64,000 nt of DNA. Origin: Prinia subflava (taxonomy: Eukaryota > Chordata > Aves > Passeriformes > Cisticolidae). The stretch spans positions 1,736,001 to 1,800,000 of the forward strand of contig NW_026960614.1 in the NCBI RefSeq assembly GCF_021018805.1. Reading direction: 5' to 3'. Shown piece after piece: positions 41,436 to 51,814 of the stretch. Made by a program: the position numbers and the translations under genes. A model generated the notes under the pieces. It did no database searches. It was not told the origin of the DNA and worked only from the letters and a program-made list of their open reading frames with translations. Each line of letters starts with the position of its first letter. Within the stretch, counting starts at the first letter, position 1.

Positions 41436-41879
41436 ATGTTGTTAGTTCTGCTTTGTCTTCTCTGCACGGCCTGCATCATGCTTAGAAACAAGACACTACA
41501 TGGTGTGGTCCAGCATCTTCTTGAGAAAGAGGAAAAAAGAAGCAAAGCAACAGTGTCCATGTCCACACAGACTGTCACAGAGGAGAAAGAAAACAAAAGC
41601 AAAGCAACAGTGTCCACATCTATGCAGGCTGTCACAGAGGAGAAAGGAACTAAAGGTGTCGTCAGCATCACCATACGAACCATCACCAAACCAGAACAGC
41701 CTAAACCAGTAGCAGTTGCCCCCATTCAGAAGAAGAAATCAAAGAGTAAATTAGTCCGCATAGTGACTGACGAGGGTGTGGCAGTTTTGCCTAGTCCTGA
41801 TCTCAGGAAGAGCTATACAGGATTCACAACGCCGCTGGTCCTGGGCTGTGTGCCTGTGTACCTCAATAACATCATCTGA
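41436..41879 (+). CDS. ERV leader-region ORF: membrane anchor plus 19-residue repeats
   Basis: An ATG-started frame of 147 codons sits about 400 bp after the primer site. Residues 2-16 are hydrophobic (LLVLLCLLCTACIML), like a signal anchor. A charged stretch follows, then imperfect tandem repeats of about 19 residues (KATVSMSTQTVTEEK, KATVSTSMQAVTEEK, then VVSITIRTITKPE). A Lys-rich patch (KKKSKSK) comes next. The family is not recognised. Position is where gag or an accessory leader protein begins. The DNA period is 57 bp (41542 to 41599). It lacks capsid motifs. It may be a Gag N-terminal extension or an accessory product. Confidence 0.55.
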   Translation: MLLVLLCLLCTACIMLRNKTLHGVVQHLLEKEEKRSKATVSMSTQTVTEEKENKSKATVSTSMQAVTEEKGTKGVVSITIRTITKPEQPKPVAVAPIQKKKSKSKLVRIVTDEGVAVLPSPDLRKSYTGFTTPLVLGCVPVYLNNII

Positions 41880-42420
41880 GGTAGCTCCCTGGCATTCAGA
41901 GTTGCTATGGAAATTCACAGGCCTGGGAGCAGAGGAAGAACTACTCCTCCCATGGGAGATTTCCTCTCCACCCTCTTTATAGAAGGCTTTGGCCCCCGGC
42001 TCCTCCTCTAGGGCTAGTGCCGTGGGCTGCACACGCTGGCTGCCCCTCCGCTTCTCCCCTCCTCCTTCACTGGCTGGGAGCCTGCCAGGGGCATGCCCCC
42101 CCTTCTCAGATGGAGGTGGCAGGGGATGGGGTGGGGGGACAAACCCAACTGGAGGCAGCAGTGGCAGTGGCCTCGCTGCTCCGACTAGGGGCCATGACAG
42201 GAGCGGCGGTGCTAGCTGCCAAAGCCCTTCCCCCCCCCCCCCGCCGGCTGCAATGTTGGCGGGGTCAGGGATGATGGAGCCTGCAGCACCATCGAGGGTG
42301 GCACTGGGGCTGGAGGGGCCCTTCCTGGACCCGAGCCTGGGCCCCTCCCATCTCCAGGGATGTTTTTACTACAATATTCACAAGAAAATGCATACCCCAT
42401 ACCTCAGCAGTTATGAGTGA
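41880..42420 (+). pseudogene. Pro/Gly-rich gag-like region of the LTR-B ERV
   Basis: Several overlapping frames are open because the DNA is GC-rich; 41989-42420 has 143 codons with poly-Pro (SPPPPPPA) and Gly-rich runs and ends in a CFYYNIHKKM tail. Such proline-rich spacers occur between matrix and capsid of class II Gag, but no capsid follows, so the ERV is truncated here. Confidence 0.4.
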
Positions 42421-43440
42421 GAAAGTAATCGGGGGGGAGAGAGAGAAAGCAAGCAAGGACGGGATTTGAACTCCTGCTCTTCGAAGTCACAGGGCAGGGA
42501 CTCACTCCCTGCACCACTGCTGGCTTCACACCAACAGCACTGCAATCTAACCCTGTCTTTCAGAGAGCGTTCTCTCACTACCAGCAGGGAGACGGAGAGC
42601 ACTCCGCCTGACTCTCGGGCCCTTTCACTAACACCTAACTCAGGTGCTAAACAGAATACCTTTTTATTCAGTTACTCACGCCCCTCTGTCAGGTCCATGG
42701 GACTTTGGATTCTTGGACTCTGATACCTCCTGGGCCACAGCTGGGACCACCCTCCTCTCCAAGCGCCGGCAGGAGCTGGGTGTTCCTCTGGTCCAGGGGG
42801 GGTTTCAGATGCCTCACTGTCCCAGAAACGGCCAGAAACTGATGCCTTAGAAGGCTGACCTGAAAGAGAGACTGGACAGAGCTAGAGAATAAAGTAGGTA
42901 TTTATTGAAAGGCCTCCAGGATCCACCTTGGGGCTGCACCCAGGGTGGACTAAGAATGGCCACAAAATGGCTGACCGGTCACTAGATCTTACATTTTTAA
43001 AAGTTTTGGTCCATTTGCATATTGGGGTTTAATTGTCCAGTTACAGTTTCATGTTGTGAGGTTCTATCTTTCTTGTTCCTCCCCTCAGTCTACTGTTGTT
43101 TGTGCTTTTGGACTTGAAAGTTGTTCTTGGTTCCCAGTAGGAAAAGGATTTGTTTTTCTACCTACTCTGTGAAGAGAGCTTACTGGCACTTAATATGAGG
43201 CTCAGAACTAAATCCCTAGGTAGCAACAACTGCAACAACTTACTACACGGTATAAAACAAAAAACCACCCTACTAGTAGATTACATAAAACAGTGTACCA
43301 TATCGAGGTACCTATATTATAGCTAGCAAAGCATCAATTCCTTGGTGCCAAAATAACTCACTATAAGACAAGCAATCCTGATTGTTTCATCAAGGCTCGT
43401 ATGAGACTCATTTGAGGAGCGAGATGCCCTGAGTTATTTC
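42421..43440 (-). other. LTR debris, antisense, unassigned
   Basis: TTTTTATTCAG at 42660 and TTTATTGAAAGGCC at 42900 look like antisense polyadenylation regions of two different LTRs. The second matches the block at 14660. No clear ends. The piece at 43365-43490 also occurs at 18900-19030. Confidence 0.4.
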
Positions 43441-43441
43441 A

Positions 43442-44340
43442 TCAGCTAACAAGCAACAGATATGCCCTTCTGAGGGCAAGATGTCCTGCTACACAGACTA
43501 ATGACAAAAGTCCCTTTTCCCACTCAGAATGTCTTTGTTCTGTCTTTTTAAATGTAGTTGAGCTGAATAATAAAGATCTCTTTGGTCTGTCAGGGCCAGT
43601 TTGACCATGACATTCCTCAGGTAGAATATCAACTTCTACTTCATGGAGTGCTTGCAGCACTACTGTTGTTGCTTTCCTCACCGTTTTGAGGGGGTTTTCT
43701 GCAATTAGAGTATTACATAATTTCATGTTCAGAGGGAGTGAGACTTTCTGAAAAAGTTCACCAAGCGTAGTATGTGTAATCGTGGCTGAATGTTATACCC
43801 CATGTGGGTCTGTTAAAGGTTTATTGCACTTCCTTCTAGATGAGTGCAAATTGAGCCTTGCTGTATTCTTGAGTAGAATCATAAAAATCATTTCTTTTAC
43901 ATCTAGGATTGCCATCCATGAGTAGGACGCTGTCTGAAATTGAGGTACCAGTTCCACTAAATTTAGCACAGCAGCAATTAAAGGCACAATATTGGCATTC
44001 AATTGCCTGTAGTAAACCATAAACCACGACTGTCTGTTCGACTCTTTCACCAGCCAGACAGGAGAGTTATAAAGGGAGCATGATCAAGTGATATCTCTTT
44101 TCTCCAAAACTGTCACTGCCACATCAATGTCCAAGCACTCAGCTGCTTGTAGTGTGACTGTTAGCTTTGCAATATTAGGTACCACAGCTGTTAGGGGGGC
44201 CAAATCAGCCAGAATTTCAGAAATTCCAACTTGTGATGCAAAAAAAAAAATCCAGCACTGTGATATACCAGCAATACTCAAATCAGGGAGAAAACTCCCT
44301 GCAGTCTCTGGATTTCTTTAAAGTTTTGGATTGATGCCTT
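43442..44340 (-). pseudogene. pol: Degenerate pol (RT) of an old antisense ERV
   Basis: Three short minus frames hold RT relics: a YYRQLNANI block with PLIAAVLNLVELV and WMAILDVKEMIFM (43793-44050), a second PLTAVVPNIAKL block (44084-44281), and a more 3' fragment (43442-43726). The duplicated PL(I/T)A-V block suggests a rearrangement or two overlapping copies. Stops abound. Confidence 0.55.
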
Positions 44341-44680
44341 TTTCACTGATCCTAAAATCACAAGCCAGACACAGTTAGGATGATAAAAAGGGGTTACCTT
44401 TATAATGATCATTAGGTGCACAATTCACCAAGTGGAAAACGCCTAAGATGCACACACACCATAACACATATACAATTTTATGAGTTTTGCAAATAAGCAT
44501 ATCTGACAAGAATCACCAATTGGAATTATAATTGGTGATTTAATTCCACCCTGATTCTAGTACGTTCTAAATCCTCTCCTCTCAGATGGGAACTAAACTT
44601 TGTTTATAAAATGTGTCTTGAAGAGCTGGTCTCTGTTGCAATGTGTAATTTGCGTTTTAATACCCTATGGTTTATTCTAT

Positions 44681-44713
44681 CCCCTCCCCCCCTTCCCCCC
44701 CCCCCCCCCCCCC
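44681..44713 (+). repeat. Poly-C tract
   Basis: A C-rich tract ends in 19 consecutive C (44695-44713). It could be an expanded, reversed polypurine tract beside the LTR-like DNA at 44714-45365, or an assembly-sensitive homopolymer. Confidence 0.8.
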
Positions 44714-45365
44714 GGGATGGTAGTTTAGCATGGTTGTGAAAACAGGGTACCTATTAATTACATGGAAGCTGGACTGAACAACACAGAGCACAACCAATAT
44801 GGTGAAATCATGTGTTCTCCCCTTTATTCTCCAAAATGGCCGGTTAAATACAGTTTCAGATAATTTACAGTTACAGGTGTTTTCTAATTGGTATTCAGCA
44901 TAAAAAGGAATGCAAACAATCTCAGTTTAAAGTAGCTACCATAATTTCACAATAACTATCCTATCTAATACATTAACACACCTTAATCTAAATTTAAACT
45001 GCACCACAGGCTTATCTACTTCCACACAGGCCCAAACCTGGGCCCCATTTTGGGATAGCTCAGATCTAGTTCCAAAATACTTCATGTCCATGTTCTCTAA
45101 GAAATTCTGTGACAGGGTTGTCTGTCTTCCCTGATACCTACCCTTATTCCTGAATGTTCCCTGTCCATCTTCCCTAGTACCAGCCCCTGCCTAGACTGCC
45201 CCTTGGGGAATCCCCTATTCTTCAAAGCTCCATTGGTTTGTTTATATAAACCTCCTTCTATTAGCCTTCCCATTGGCTTTGTTTTGTAAACTTTACTTTG
45301 TGTCCCTCCCTGGTCTTCTCCCTTTTGGCCCCTTGACCCTAAACCCCACCTAGATTCTGTCCCTT
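44714..45365 (-). other. LTR-like antisense DNA, unassigned
   Basis: TCCCCTTTATTCTCC near 44822 looks like an antisense polyadenylation region and the tract before it like a polypurine tract. No TSD or family is assigned. Confidence 0.35.
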
Positions 45366-45995
45366 TGTCTTGATTTGAAAGACAGGTATCTGTTAGGAAG
45401 GGGGCAGGACCTCCCTAGAGATGGAGAATTCAAATCCCCTCCCTCCAAATTATTCTAATTTAGAAAATTAAAGAGGCTTTCAGGCAGAGGTATGGGGATA
45501 GGAATAACAGTTCTTTACTAGTATATATGACAAAACAAACACACAGCAACAACTACAGCATTAATAATAAACAGAACCAGAAACCTCGAGGGCTTTCTTT
45601 CACCAAGCCTGGGGCAATTTGATCTCTGTGCCCCTGTGAGACTCTGTGAGGCCAAGCTGGAACAGTGGAAAGTCCTGGGATGGTGGATGAGATCAGAAGC
45701 TCTGGGGTGGTAGCTGGAGCAGCAGGGATGTCCTGGCAGGGCAAGGCAGGGCAGGGCTACAGAGTAGCAGGAAAGCCTCAAAGCTCTGAAGAAGCAGCAG
45801 AGGTGGGGGCAGGGCCGGAGAAGGCAAGCTCAGGGTTCCTGGGTACATGAGCAAATGATGGTAGATTTCCCAGGACGAGACGGAGTGATGGCCATGAACT
45901 CTTCTTGCAGCGAGCAGCATCCTGACTGTCCTCCTCGATGCCAAGAGCAAGAGAAGCGAAGCTGCCCCCAACCCCTCTTTTACTTCCCCCAAAAC
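45366..45995 (-). mobile_element. Truncated LTR-E, antisense
   Basis: It starts TGTCTTGATTTG on the plus strand and follows the antisense LTR-E at 47807-48598 until CCCCCAAAACT at about 45995. There it changes abruptly into LTR-F. Roughly the last 170 bp of the LTR are missing. Confidence 0.8.
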
Positions 45996-47033
45996 TGGAG
46001 CTGAGCTGGCCCCATCCAGAATGGAGGGGTGGAAAACTGTAGAGGTGCCTTCCTCCCCCTCCCCCCCAGGAGAAGGTGCCCAGCCGCGTGTGGGAGTTGT
46101 GGAGCCTGGGAATGCCTGAGCCTGCACCCTGCCGGGAGCCAGAACCTGTTAACCCTTTCTTAGCAGAAGGAAAATTTTCTCCCAGACATTGCTTCTCATG
46201 GCTAGTAGTTTCAGAAGAGAAAGAAAAACAGCCTGGGACTGAGATGATAAAGCACGACTGGAAAAGAACCCTAGATGGGCAGGGAATTGTCTGAGCTGGT
46301 CTTTTCTTGCATAATGTTAGCCATAGACTGAACTCAAGTCTCTTTTGAACATAAACTGCATTTGGGTGGATACGGCTGCCTTTGCTTTTGCTACAGTGAC
46401 TGGCACTTTAAGAGTAGAGCGAGCAGAGAAGAGAGGGGGAGGGTGTGGTAGCGCCCTCTGCCCTCAGGGAAGACTTGCTCTTGGAACCCTCGGCCCCAGG
46501 GGAAAAATGGGGAGAGCTCGGCACGCAAGCATCCTTAAAAGAGCCCTATATGCAGCTTTGGCCCATGGACAGTGGTGAGAGCACTGGACATGGAAAGGAG
46601 GGTGTCACCCTGGCAGACTTCTCCGAGCGGTGCCACGGGTGACATGGAAACACCTAAGGGGTGGACCCGTGTTTTCTGAAGAGCAGTCTGTGGTGCGAGA
46701 GAAGCTACTCTCTCCCTTGCTGAATTGAAGATTAGTTTTTTGAGTGGTGATTGTTTGATTTAAAACCCAAGGGTTTGGTCTATGGAGGGTAACGTGTAGG
46801 GGGTGGAAATTGGAGAAGGAGAAGAAATGTTCTGGGAAAGTTTCATTTATGTTTTGTGTGTGTGTTTAGAGTTTTCATTTCTATTTCTGTTCCTATGTAA
46901 TGTAATAAAGTTTTGTTCTCTGTTTTCAAGTTTTAGGCCTGCTCTGCTCTGTTCTTGACATCTCACAGTAGCTCATTAAGAAAAACATACACTCATGGGT
47001 GCATTAACATCTGGCCAGTGCTAACCCATGACA
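45996..47033 (+). mobile_element. 5'-truncated LTR-F, plus strand
   Basis: It begins inside LTR-F (GAGCTGGCCCCATCCAGAAT, compare GAGCTAGCTCCATCTAGGAT at 52123) and continues to the LTR-F end CTAACCCATGACA. An AATAAAG signal lies near 46905. About 310 bp of the 5' end are missing at the junction with LTR-E. Confidence 0.8.
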
Positions 47034-47261
47034 GCAGCCAATGCATACTTGTTGTCTTTTCACAAGAATATAAATAGATAAGAACTCAGCATCTGAATAC
47101 AGCATAAAATGGCCTGGATTTTTGCAATAAATGATTCCTCTCTGCGACTTCCAAGCTTTCTTAACTCTGGAGTAGTGGATCCACAGTCCCTTGCCAGCAA
47201 TCTTGACCATGGTAAGGGTGGTCAGCAAAACTTGGAACGGTCCTCTCCATTTAGCTTGCAA
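47034..47261 (-). pseudogene. pol: Integrase C-terminus of provirus G1
   Basis: The minus frame reads WRGPFQVLLTTLTMVKIAG and WIHYSRVKKAW, the C-terminal domain typical of gammaretrovirus-type integrases. It is followed by unrelated codons up to the LTR-F end. The env gene expected after it is absent. Confidence 0.75.
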
Positions 47262-47331
47262 AGGTCACCATCCCACCATTTAATATAGACCCAGTCTCCA
47301 GGCTAGAATGGATTAGCAGGTGTGTCCAGTC

Positions 47332-47801
47332 CTACTGGTTAGATAACATGATGAATCTCTGGAGCTTCTGCAAAGTGGAGCTTAAAGCCATTAAATTCTT
47401 CAGTAAATCATTTCTACCCTTCATATGAATTTCTCCCGGGATATGTGAAACCTGATATGGCCTGCCATACAATATTTCATAGGGACTTGTGTTGTCTCTC
47501 CACCTTGGTTGTATGCGAATTCTCAGTAAGGCTATAGGCAAGACCTGAATCCATGTCATGGATGTTTCTTGACAGATCTTATTAATCTGGGTTTTAAGGG
47601 TTCCATTCATACTTTCAACTTTGCCACTTGCTTGGGGCCTGTATGGTGTGGGCAGGTCCCAAGTAATTCCCAGAATCCTGCTAACTTCCCAGAGTACTGT
47701 TGCAACAAAATGTGGTCCCTTATCTGATGACATCCCCAAAGGAACTCCAAACCTCGGAATTATATGACTGAGCAAAACTTTCACCACCTCCCTTGCTGTG
47801 T
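47332..47801 (-). pseudogene. pol: Integrase core of provirus G1
   Basis: The frame contains REVVKVLLSHIIPRFGVP, then SDKGPHFVA (second catalytic Asp, family SDNGPAF) and PYRPQASGKVESMN, with the catalytic Glu in KVES. These identify a gamma-type D,D-35-E core. The first Asp region (TFSGWAEAYP) lies beyond the LTR-E insertion at 48604-48690. Confidence 0.8.
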
Positions 47802-47806
47802 TGGTG

Positions 47807-48598
47807 TGTCTTGGTTTGAAAGACAGATATCTACTAGGAAGGGCAGGACCTCCCTAGAGATGGAGAATTCAAATCCCCTCCCTCCAAATTATTCCAATTA
47901 AAAAAAAATTTAAAGGAGCTTTCAGGCAGATGTATGGCGGTAGGAATAACAGTTCTTTACTAGTATATATGACAAAACGGCAAACAAACAACAACTACAG
48001 CATCAATAATAAACAGAACCAAGAACCTCGAGGGCTTTCTTTTACAAAAGCCCAGAGCATTTTGATCTTGGTGCCCCTGCAGGGCTCCGAGAGGCCGAAC
48101 TGGAAGGAAGGAAAGTCCCGGGCCGGTGGAAGAGATGAGGAGCTCTGCGCTGGCAGCTGGAGCAGCAGGGGTGTCCCGGCAGGGCTGGGCAGTGCAGGGC
48201 TACAGAGTAGCAGTGGAACCTCCAAGCTCCGAAGAAGCAGCGGCGGTGGGGGGAGAGGCTGGAGAAAGCGAGCTCAGGATTCCCGGCTACACGAGCAGAT
48301 GACTATAGATTTCCCAGCACGAGGCAGAGGCAGAGGGCAGCCTGACCGTCCTCCTCGGCGCTGAGAGCAAGAGTGCCTCCCCCTCCCCCAGATCTGTCTT
48401 TTTTGCCTTTCCCAAAGCTCATCATCTCTCCCCTCTGAGGGACACTCCCAGGGACTCAGAAACAATAGGTGTAGCCTCGTGCTGCCATATCTCTCAAGTA
48501 CCCCTTTTTGTTCTGACTAAGTAGTCATCAAGGCTTCTTGGAAACTTATGGGAAAAAATTCTGTGAGAAGAAAAAAAAACCAAATCTAACCCCCAACA
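47807..48598 (-). mobile_element. Solo LTR-E in G1 integrase, antisense
   Basis: 792 bp with a perfect 5-bp TSD, TGGTG (47802-47806 and 48599-48603). On the plus strand it reads TGTCTTGGTTTGAAAG...AACCCCCAACA. It is collinear with LTR-E at 2878-3692. Confidence 0.9.
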
Positions 48599-48603
48599 TG
48601 GTG

Positions 48604-49205
48604 CAACAGGGGTAAGCCTCAGCCCATCCACTGAAGGTGTGAACAGATACCAATACATACCTGTATCCCTCTTTATGTGACAACTAAGCAAAATTTATTT
48701 GCCAGTAATCTCCAGGGACGTCTCTTGTTTTTGTTTTTCTTAACACAACTCTTTTGCTCGTGTCAGGGTTGTTTCTACAATAGATTTCATACTTACTGGT
48801 TATAGATTGTACAATATCAGTCATTCCTCTCCCTATTACTACCTTCCTCACGTTTTAAAAGATTTTCTGTTCCCTAGTGGGTACTTTCATGCTCTTGCTG
48901 TGCTCTTTCTTGAAGGAGCAGGGATGGAACTACAACTTGTCCCCCTGGGGTGACAGCCCACCCACTTTCTTTAACCTCAGCCTTAAGGAACTTAATTAAT
49001 TTGTGGTGTCTCTAATAGTATTTTGTGGTAAATTCTGACAAATCTCTCTCTATGGTATTACTTCAAGAATGTCTTTTCCTGCAACCCCTTTTGCCTTTTT
49101 GTCAGCAAAGCAATTTCCCAGTTCAGGAGTTGTATTCCCTTTTTGATGAGCTCTGAATGCATAATAGCTATCTGTTATGATCTGGTTTAAAGTTTTAGAA
49201 ATGCT
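48604..49205 (-). pseudogene. pol: Integrase start and RNase H end of provirus G1
   Basis: 48604-48690 encodes TFSGWAEAYP of the integrase core. 49050-49205 reads YAFRAHQKGNTTPELGNCFA, the last conserved RNase H blocks, followed by DKKAKG. The segment between (48690-49050) should be the integrase N-terminus but is too degraded for me to align. Confidence 0.6.
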
Positions 49206-50160
49206 TCTGCCCAAATAAGGGTGAAAATGAGGCCACATGCCAAAGCCAATAGTATGGGTTTTATTTGATAGTAAATATGAAAGAGAGAGCGAGAGAAAAG
49301 AGAGAAAAAGCAAGAGAAAGAAAGAGAAAGCAGGTGGGGGGACAGAAAGAGAGTGACAGAGACAGAGTAAAGAAAATATCACCACTCTGTGAATCCCAAT
49401 GATGTTCCATTGATCCTCTCCAGTTGGTGTTCTTGGTGGTGAAGGTCGCCCCAAAAAGCATAGGATCCAATTGGTTAATATATGCTCAGGCCAGGTGGCA
49501 ATGTTCAGGTATGTCCCCTGTGGCGGGGAGAGGGAGTTTCTCTTGCAGTAGACTCTGGATCTTTTGCATCAAGTGCAATCCTGTAGTGCAAGGCCTCTGG
49601 TGAGCACTTTGGGGGGGTCTTGGATTGATTATGACACCCCCTCAGCTGCCTCTCACCTGAATGTCCCATGGATGTGGCCTGTGGGGTTGGGGTTCCACAC
49701 CTGGGCCAGTTTGTGTAAGGGAGTGTTCACTGCTTCTGACAAGATGGTTGTGCTACACACCCAAAACCTCCTCCTCCCCTCATTTTAGGGGAAGTAAACC
49801 TGGCTTCTGTGGGCTGTGGTCTCCCTCACCCCAAACTTAGCCAGGGACGAATCTCTGCTTCATTTGGCTCTCTTGTGGACGCATTCTTCTCCCTCTGCCT
49901 TGTTTGCTTTTCCCTAGGTCTGAGATGATTGAACAATAGTGTTATCTAGGCAACTTAACTTACAGTCCAAAGTTCCAGTCATGTATCTTCAGGGAGACTT
50001 CTTTGACTGTAGCTTCTTTACACAGTTTTTGTTATAATGGGCAAAACTCTTTAATAACAATGTTTAACACTTTATATGAAGTTCAGAGTCACACACTAAG
50101 GCGGTACAGAATCTGGAAAAAAAAAAAAAGCTAAAACTTAAGGCATCAGTGAGTTGGGTT
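49206..50160 (-). other. LTR-like insert with (AG)n run inside G1
   Basis: RNase H sequence stops at about 49205. GGTTTTATTTGATAG near 49257 looks like an antisense polyadenylation region, and 49277-49370 is an imperfect (GA)n/(GAAA)n tract. The rest to 50160 is unassigned. An antisense LTR inserted in G1 is the likely explanation. Confidence 0.35.
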
Positions 50161-50164
50161 TTCC

Positions 50165-50440
50165 TCCCTGTCTCAGGATTCTTGGCTATTCTTATACACA
50201 GGAATATAGAAAAAGACATCCCTGAGATCTAAAAAAGTGAACCACTCTAATTCATCTATCAGTGTGGTCAAAGAGTGTAGGGGTTGGCTACAATTGGGTG
50301 TATATCTTCTGTAATTTTGTTAATTTCCCTTAAATCCTGCACTAATTGATAACTTACCATCAGCCTTCTTTACTGGCAGTGATAGTATAGGGTTAAAATT
50401 ATTTCCAATATTGTAAGCGGGTAACTGGGGAGGTGGTGGT
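50165..50440 (-). pseudogene. pol: RT fragment of provirus G1
   Basis: The minus strand shows LPVKKADGK, a degraded region, [14 protein letters not shown] and ELEWFTFLDLRDVFF, the start and motif A (LDLxDxFF) of gamma-type RT. Stops interrupt it. Confidence 0.65.
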
Positions 50441-50494
50441 GGTTAGAAGAGGCACGGCCTGAACCTGCAGGACAGCAAGGCCTTGGGAACGGAA

Positions 50495-50865
50495 TGTTAG
50501 CTTACTGTAGCCGGCTTCACGTTATTGTCTTAACAGAATCAAGTGTGACTTAGGTCTGGGTAATATTTAGGGGGGATTGTTTTAACTGAATCAAGTAAAA
50601 CTTAGGTCCGGGTAATAAATCAAAAGGGGAAGAATGACTGATTTTGTGATAGCAACCAGGATCATGAGAGTTGGTAGTTAATGGGAGGTGTTAATTAACA
50701 TGTATCATTAATATGTATAACATAAAGATATAAAAATCACAAGCATCTGTGTGTCCAGTGGGCACATGATTTGGGCCTTCTGCTGCCCCTGCGCCCCGCA
50801 CGCTTTCAATGAAGCACCGACATATCATTGCCTTTGAGTGGTTATATGTTTTCCAAACGCTAACA
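50495..50865 (+). mobile_element. LTR-I inserted in G1 pol
   Basis: 371 bp. It starts TGTTAGCTTAC and ends CAAACGCTAACA, perfectly inverted termini of seven bases. A GATATAAAAATC box (50728) and a polypyrimidine/GC-rich U5 follow. The only matching direct repeat is GCAGGA at 50467-50472 and 50866-50871, which leaves 22 extra bases between the left repeat and the LTR start. Confidence 0.75.
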
Positions 50866-51204
50866 GCAGGATAGGTGTGTTGTATCTAGATTCACATTCC
50901 ACTGATAACCCAAATTTAGGGAACTTCTCAATTATAGGTACCAATCCCCTATGGCCTTCTAACTTCAAAGCGTATTGTTTCTGCCTTACTTCTGTAGTCC
51001 CTAATCTGAGTGTAATGCAGGATCGGCTCCTTTGGATCTCCCAGGAAAATCACTGGCCCACAGTACTGGAATGACAGCATCTTCAACTTCTTTGGGAATT
51101 TCTCCATAATTCTCCTCTATGAAAAGGGCAGCTACTTTGACAAATTTAGTTTCAGGAATTATAACTTTCAGTCCTCCTTCTTTGGAAAATTTGATTTCTG
51201 CTTC

Positions 51205-51480
51205 TCATTTCTCCAATAAATCCCTACCCAATAATGGCTTTGGGGAGTTTGGCATATAGAGGAATTGGTGAGTCACCCCGTGTTTTTCCAACTTAAATTT
51301 TACAGGTTGGAAGAAAGGCCTTGTTTCATTTTCCCCTGTGGCACAGATCACATTTACAGTAGCTTGACTCAGTTTCCCTTTTAAAGTATTTAACGCACAA
51401 TATCTTGCCCCTGTATCCACCAGAAATTCAGCATCATCTTTGCCTACCTCAACTACAACTGATAATAAATCCTCCTTTTA
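51205..51480 (-). pseudogene. pro: Protease of provirus G1
   Basis: The minus strand gives AEFLVDTGARYC with an intact D-T-G active site, then FKLEKHGVTHQFLYMP and PLLGRDLLEK, the conserved GRDLL end. It resembles gammaretroviral protease in order and spacing. The N-terminal junction to gag is lost through the insertions at 51484-53231. Confidence 0.75.
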
Positions 51481-51483
51481 ACC

Positions 51484-51809
51484 CCTCCGAGGGTCTAAGC
51501 TAGCTCAGGCCTTCTCAGGCTCTGGAGGAATATATCATAGACAGGAAAAATGACTCAAAAGAGGCTCTAACCCTTAGCTGCAGTAAGGTGTTTATTCCAG
51601 GTGGTCTCCAGAGGGAAAGAGGGCGTGCACAGAGGAACAGGGTCTTTTCTCAGCTCTTGTCAGGGAGGGGCAAATTGGAACACAGCCAATGGGGTCAAAA
51701 AGGGAGGGAAGGGTCAAACTACATGGTACAAGCTCTAGGGGTCCCTGAGGGGGGAGAAACACTTCCCACAGGGGAATGTAACATACAACCACATGTTCCT
51801 CTGTGGTGC
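51484..51809 (-). other. LTR-like segment between protease and LTR-F
   Basis: AAGGTGTTTATTCCAGGTGG near 51585 looks like an antisense LTR polyadenylation region. CCTCCGAGGGTC at 51485 also occurs in solo LTR-L at 36000, so this may be an L-type LTR. Ends not fixed. Confidence 0.35.
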
Positions 51810-51814
51810 CACCT

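Noticed and set aside
42455..42530. tRNA-like box (GATTTGAACTC, reverse of GAGTTCAAATC) on the minus strand
   Set aside because: A B-box-like string is present but the two ends cannot form an acceptor stem and no proper anticodon arm is visible. At most it is a tRNA-derived fragment.
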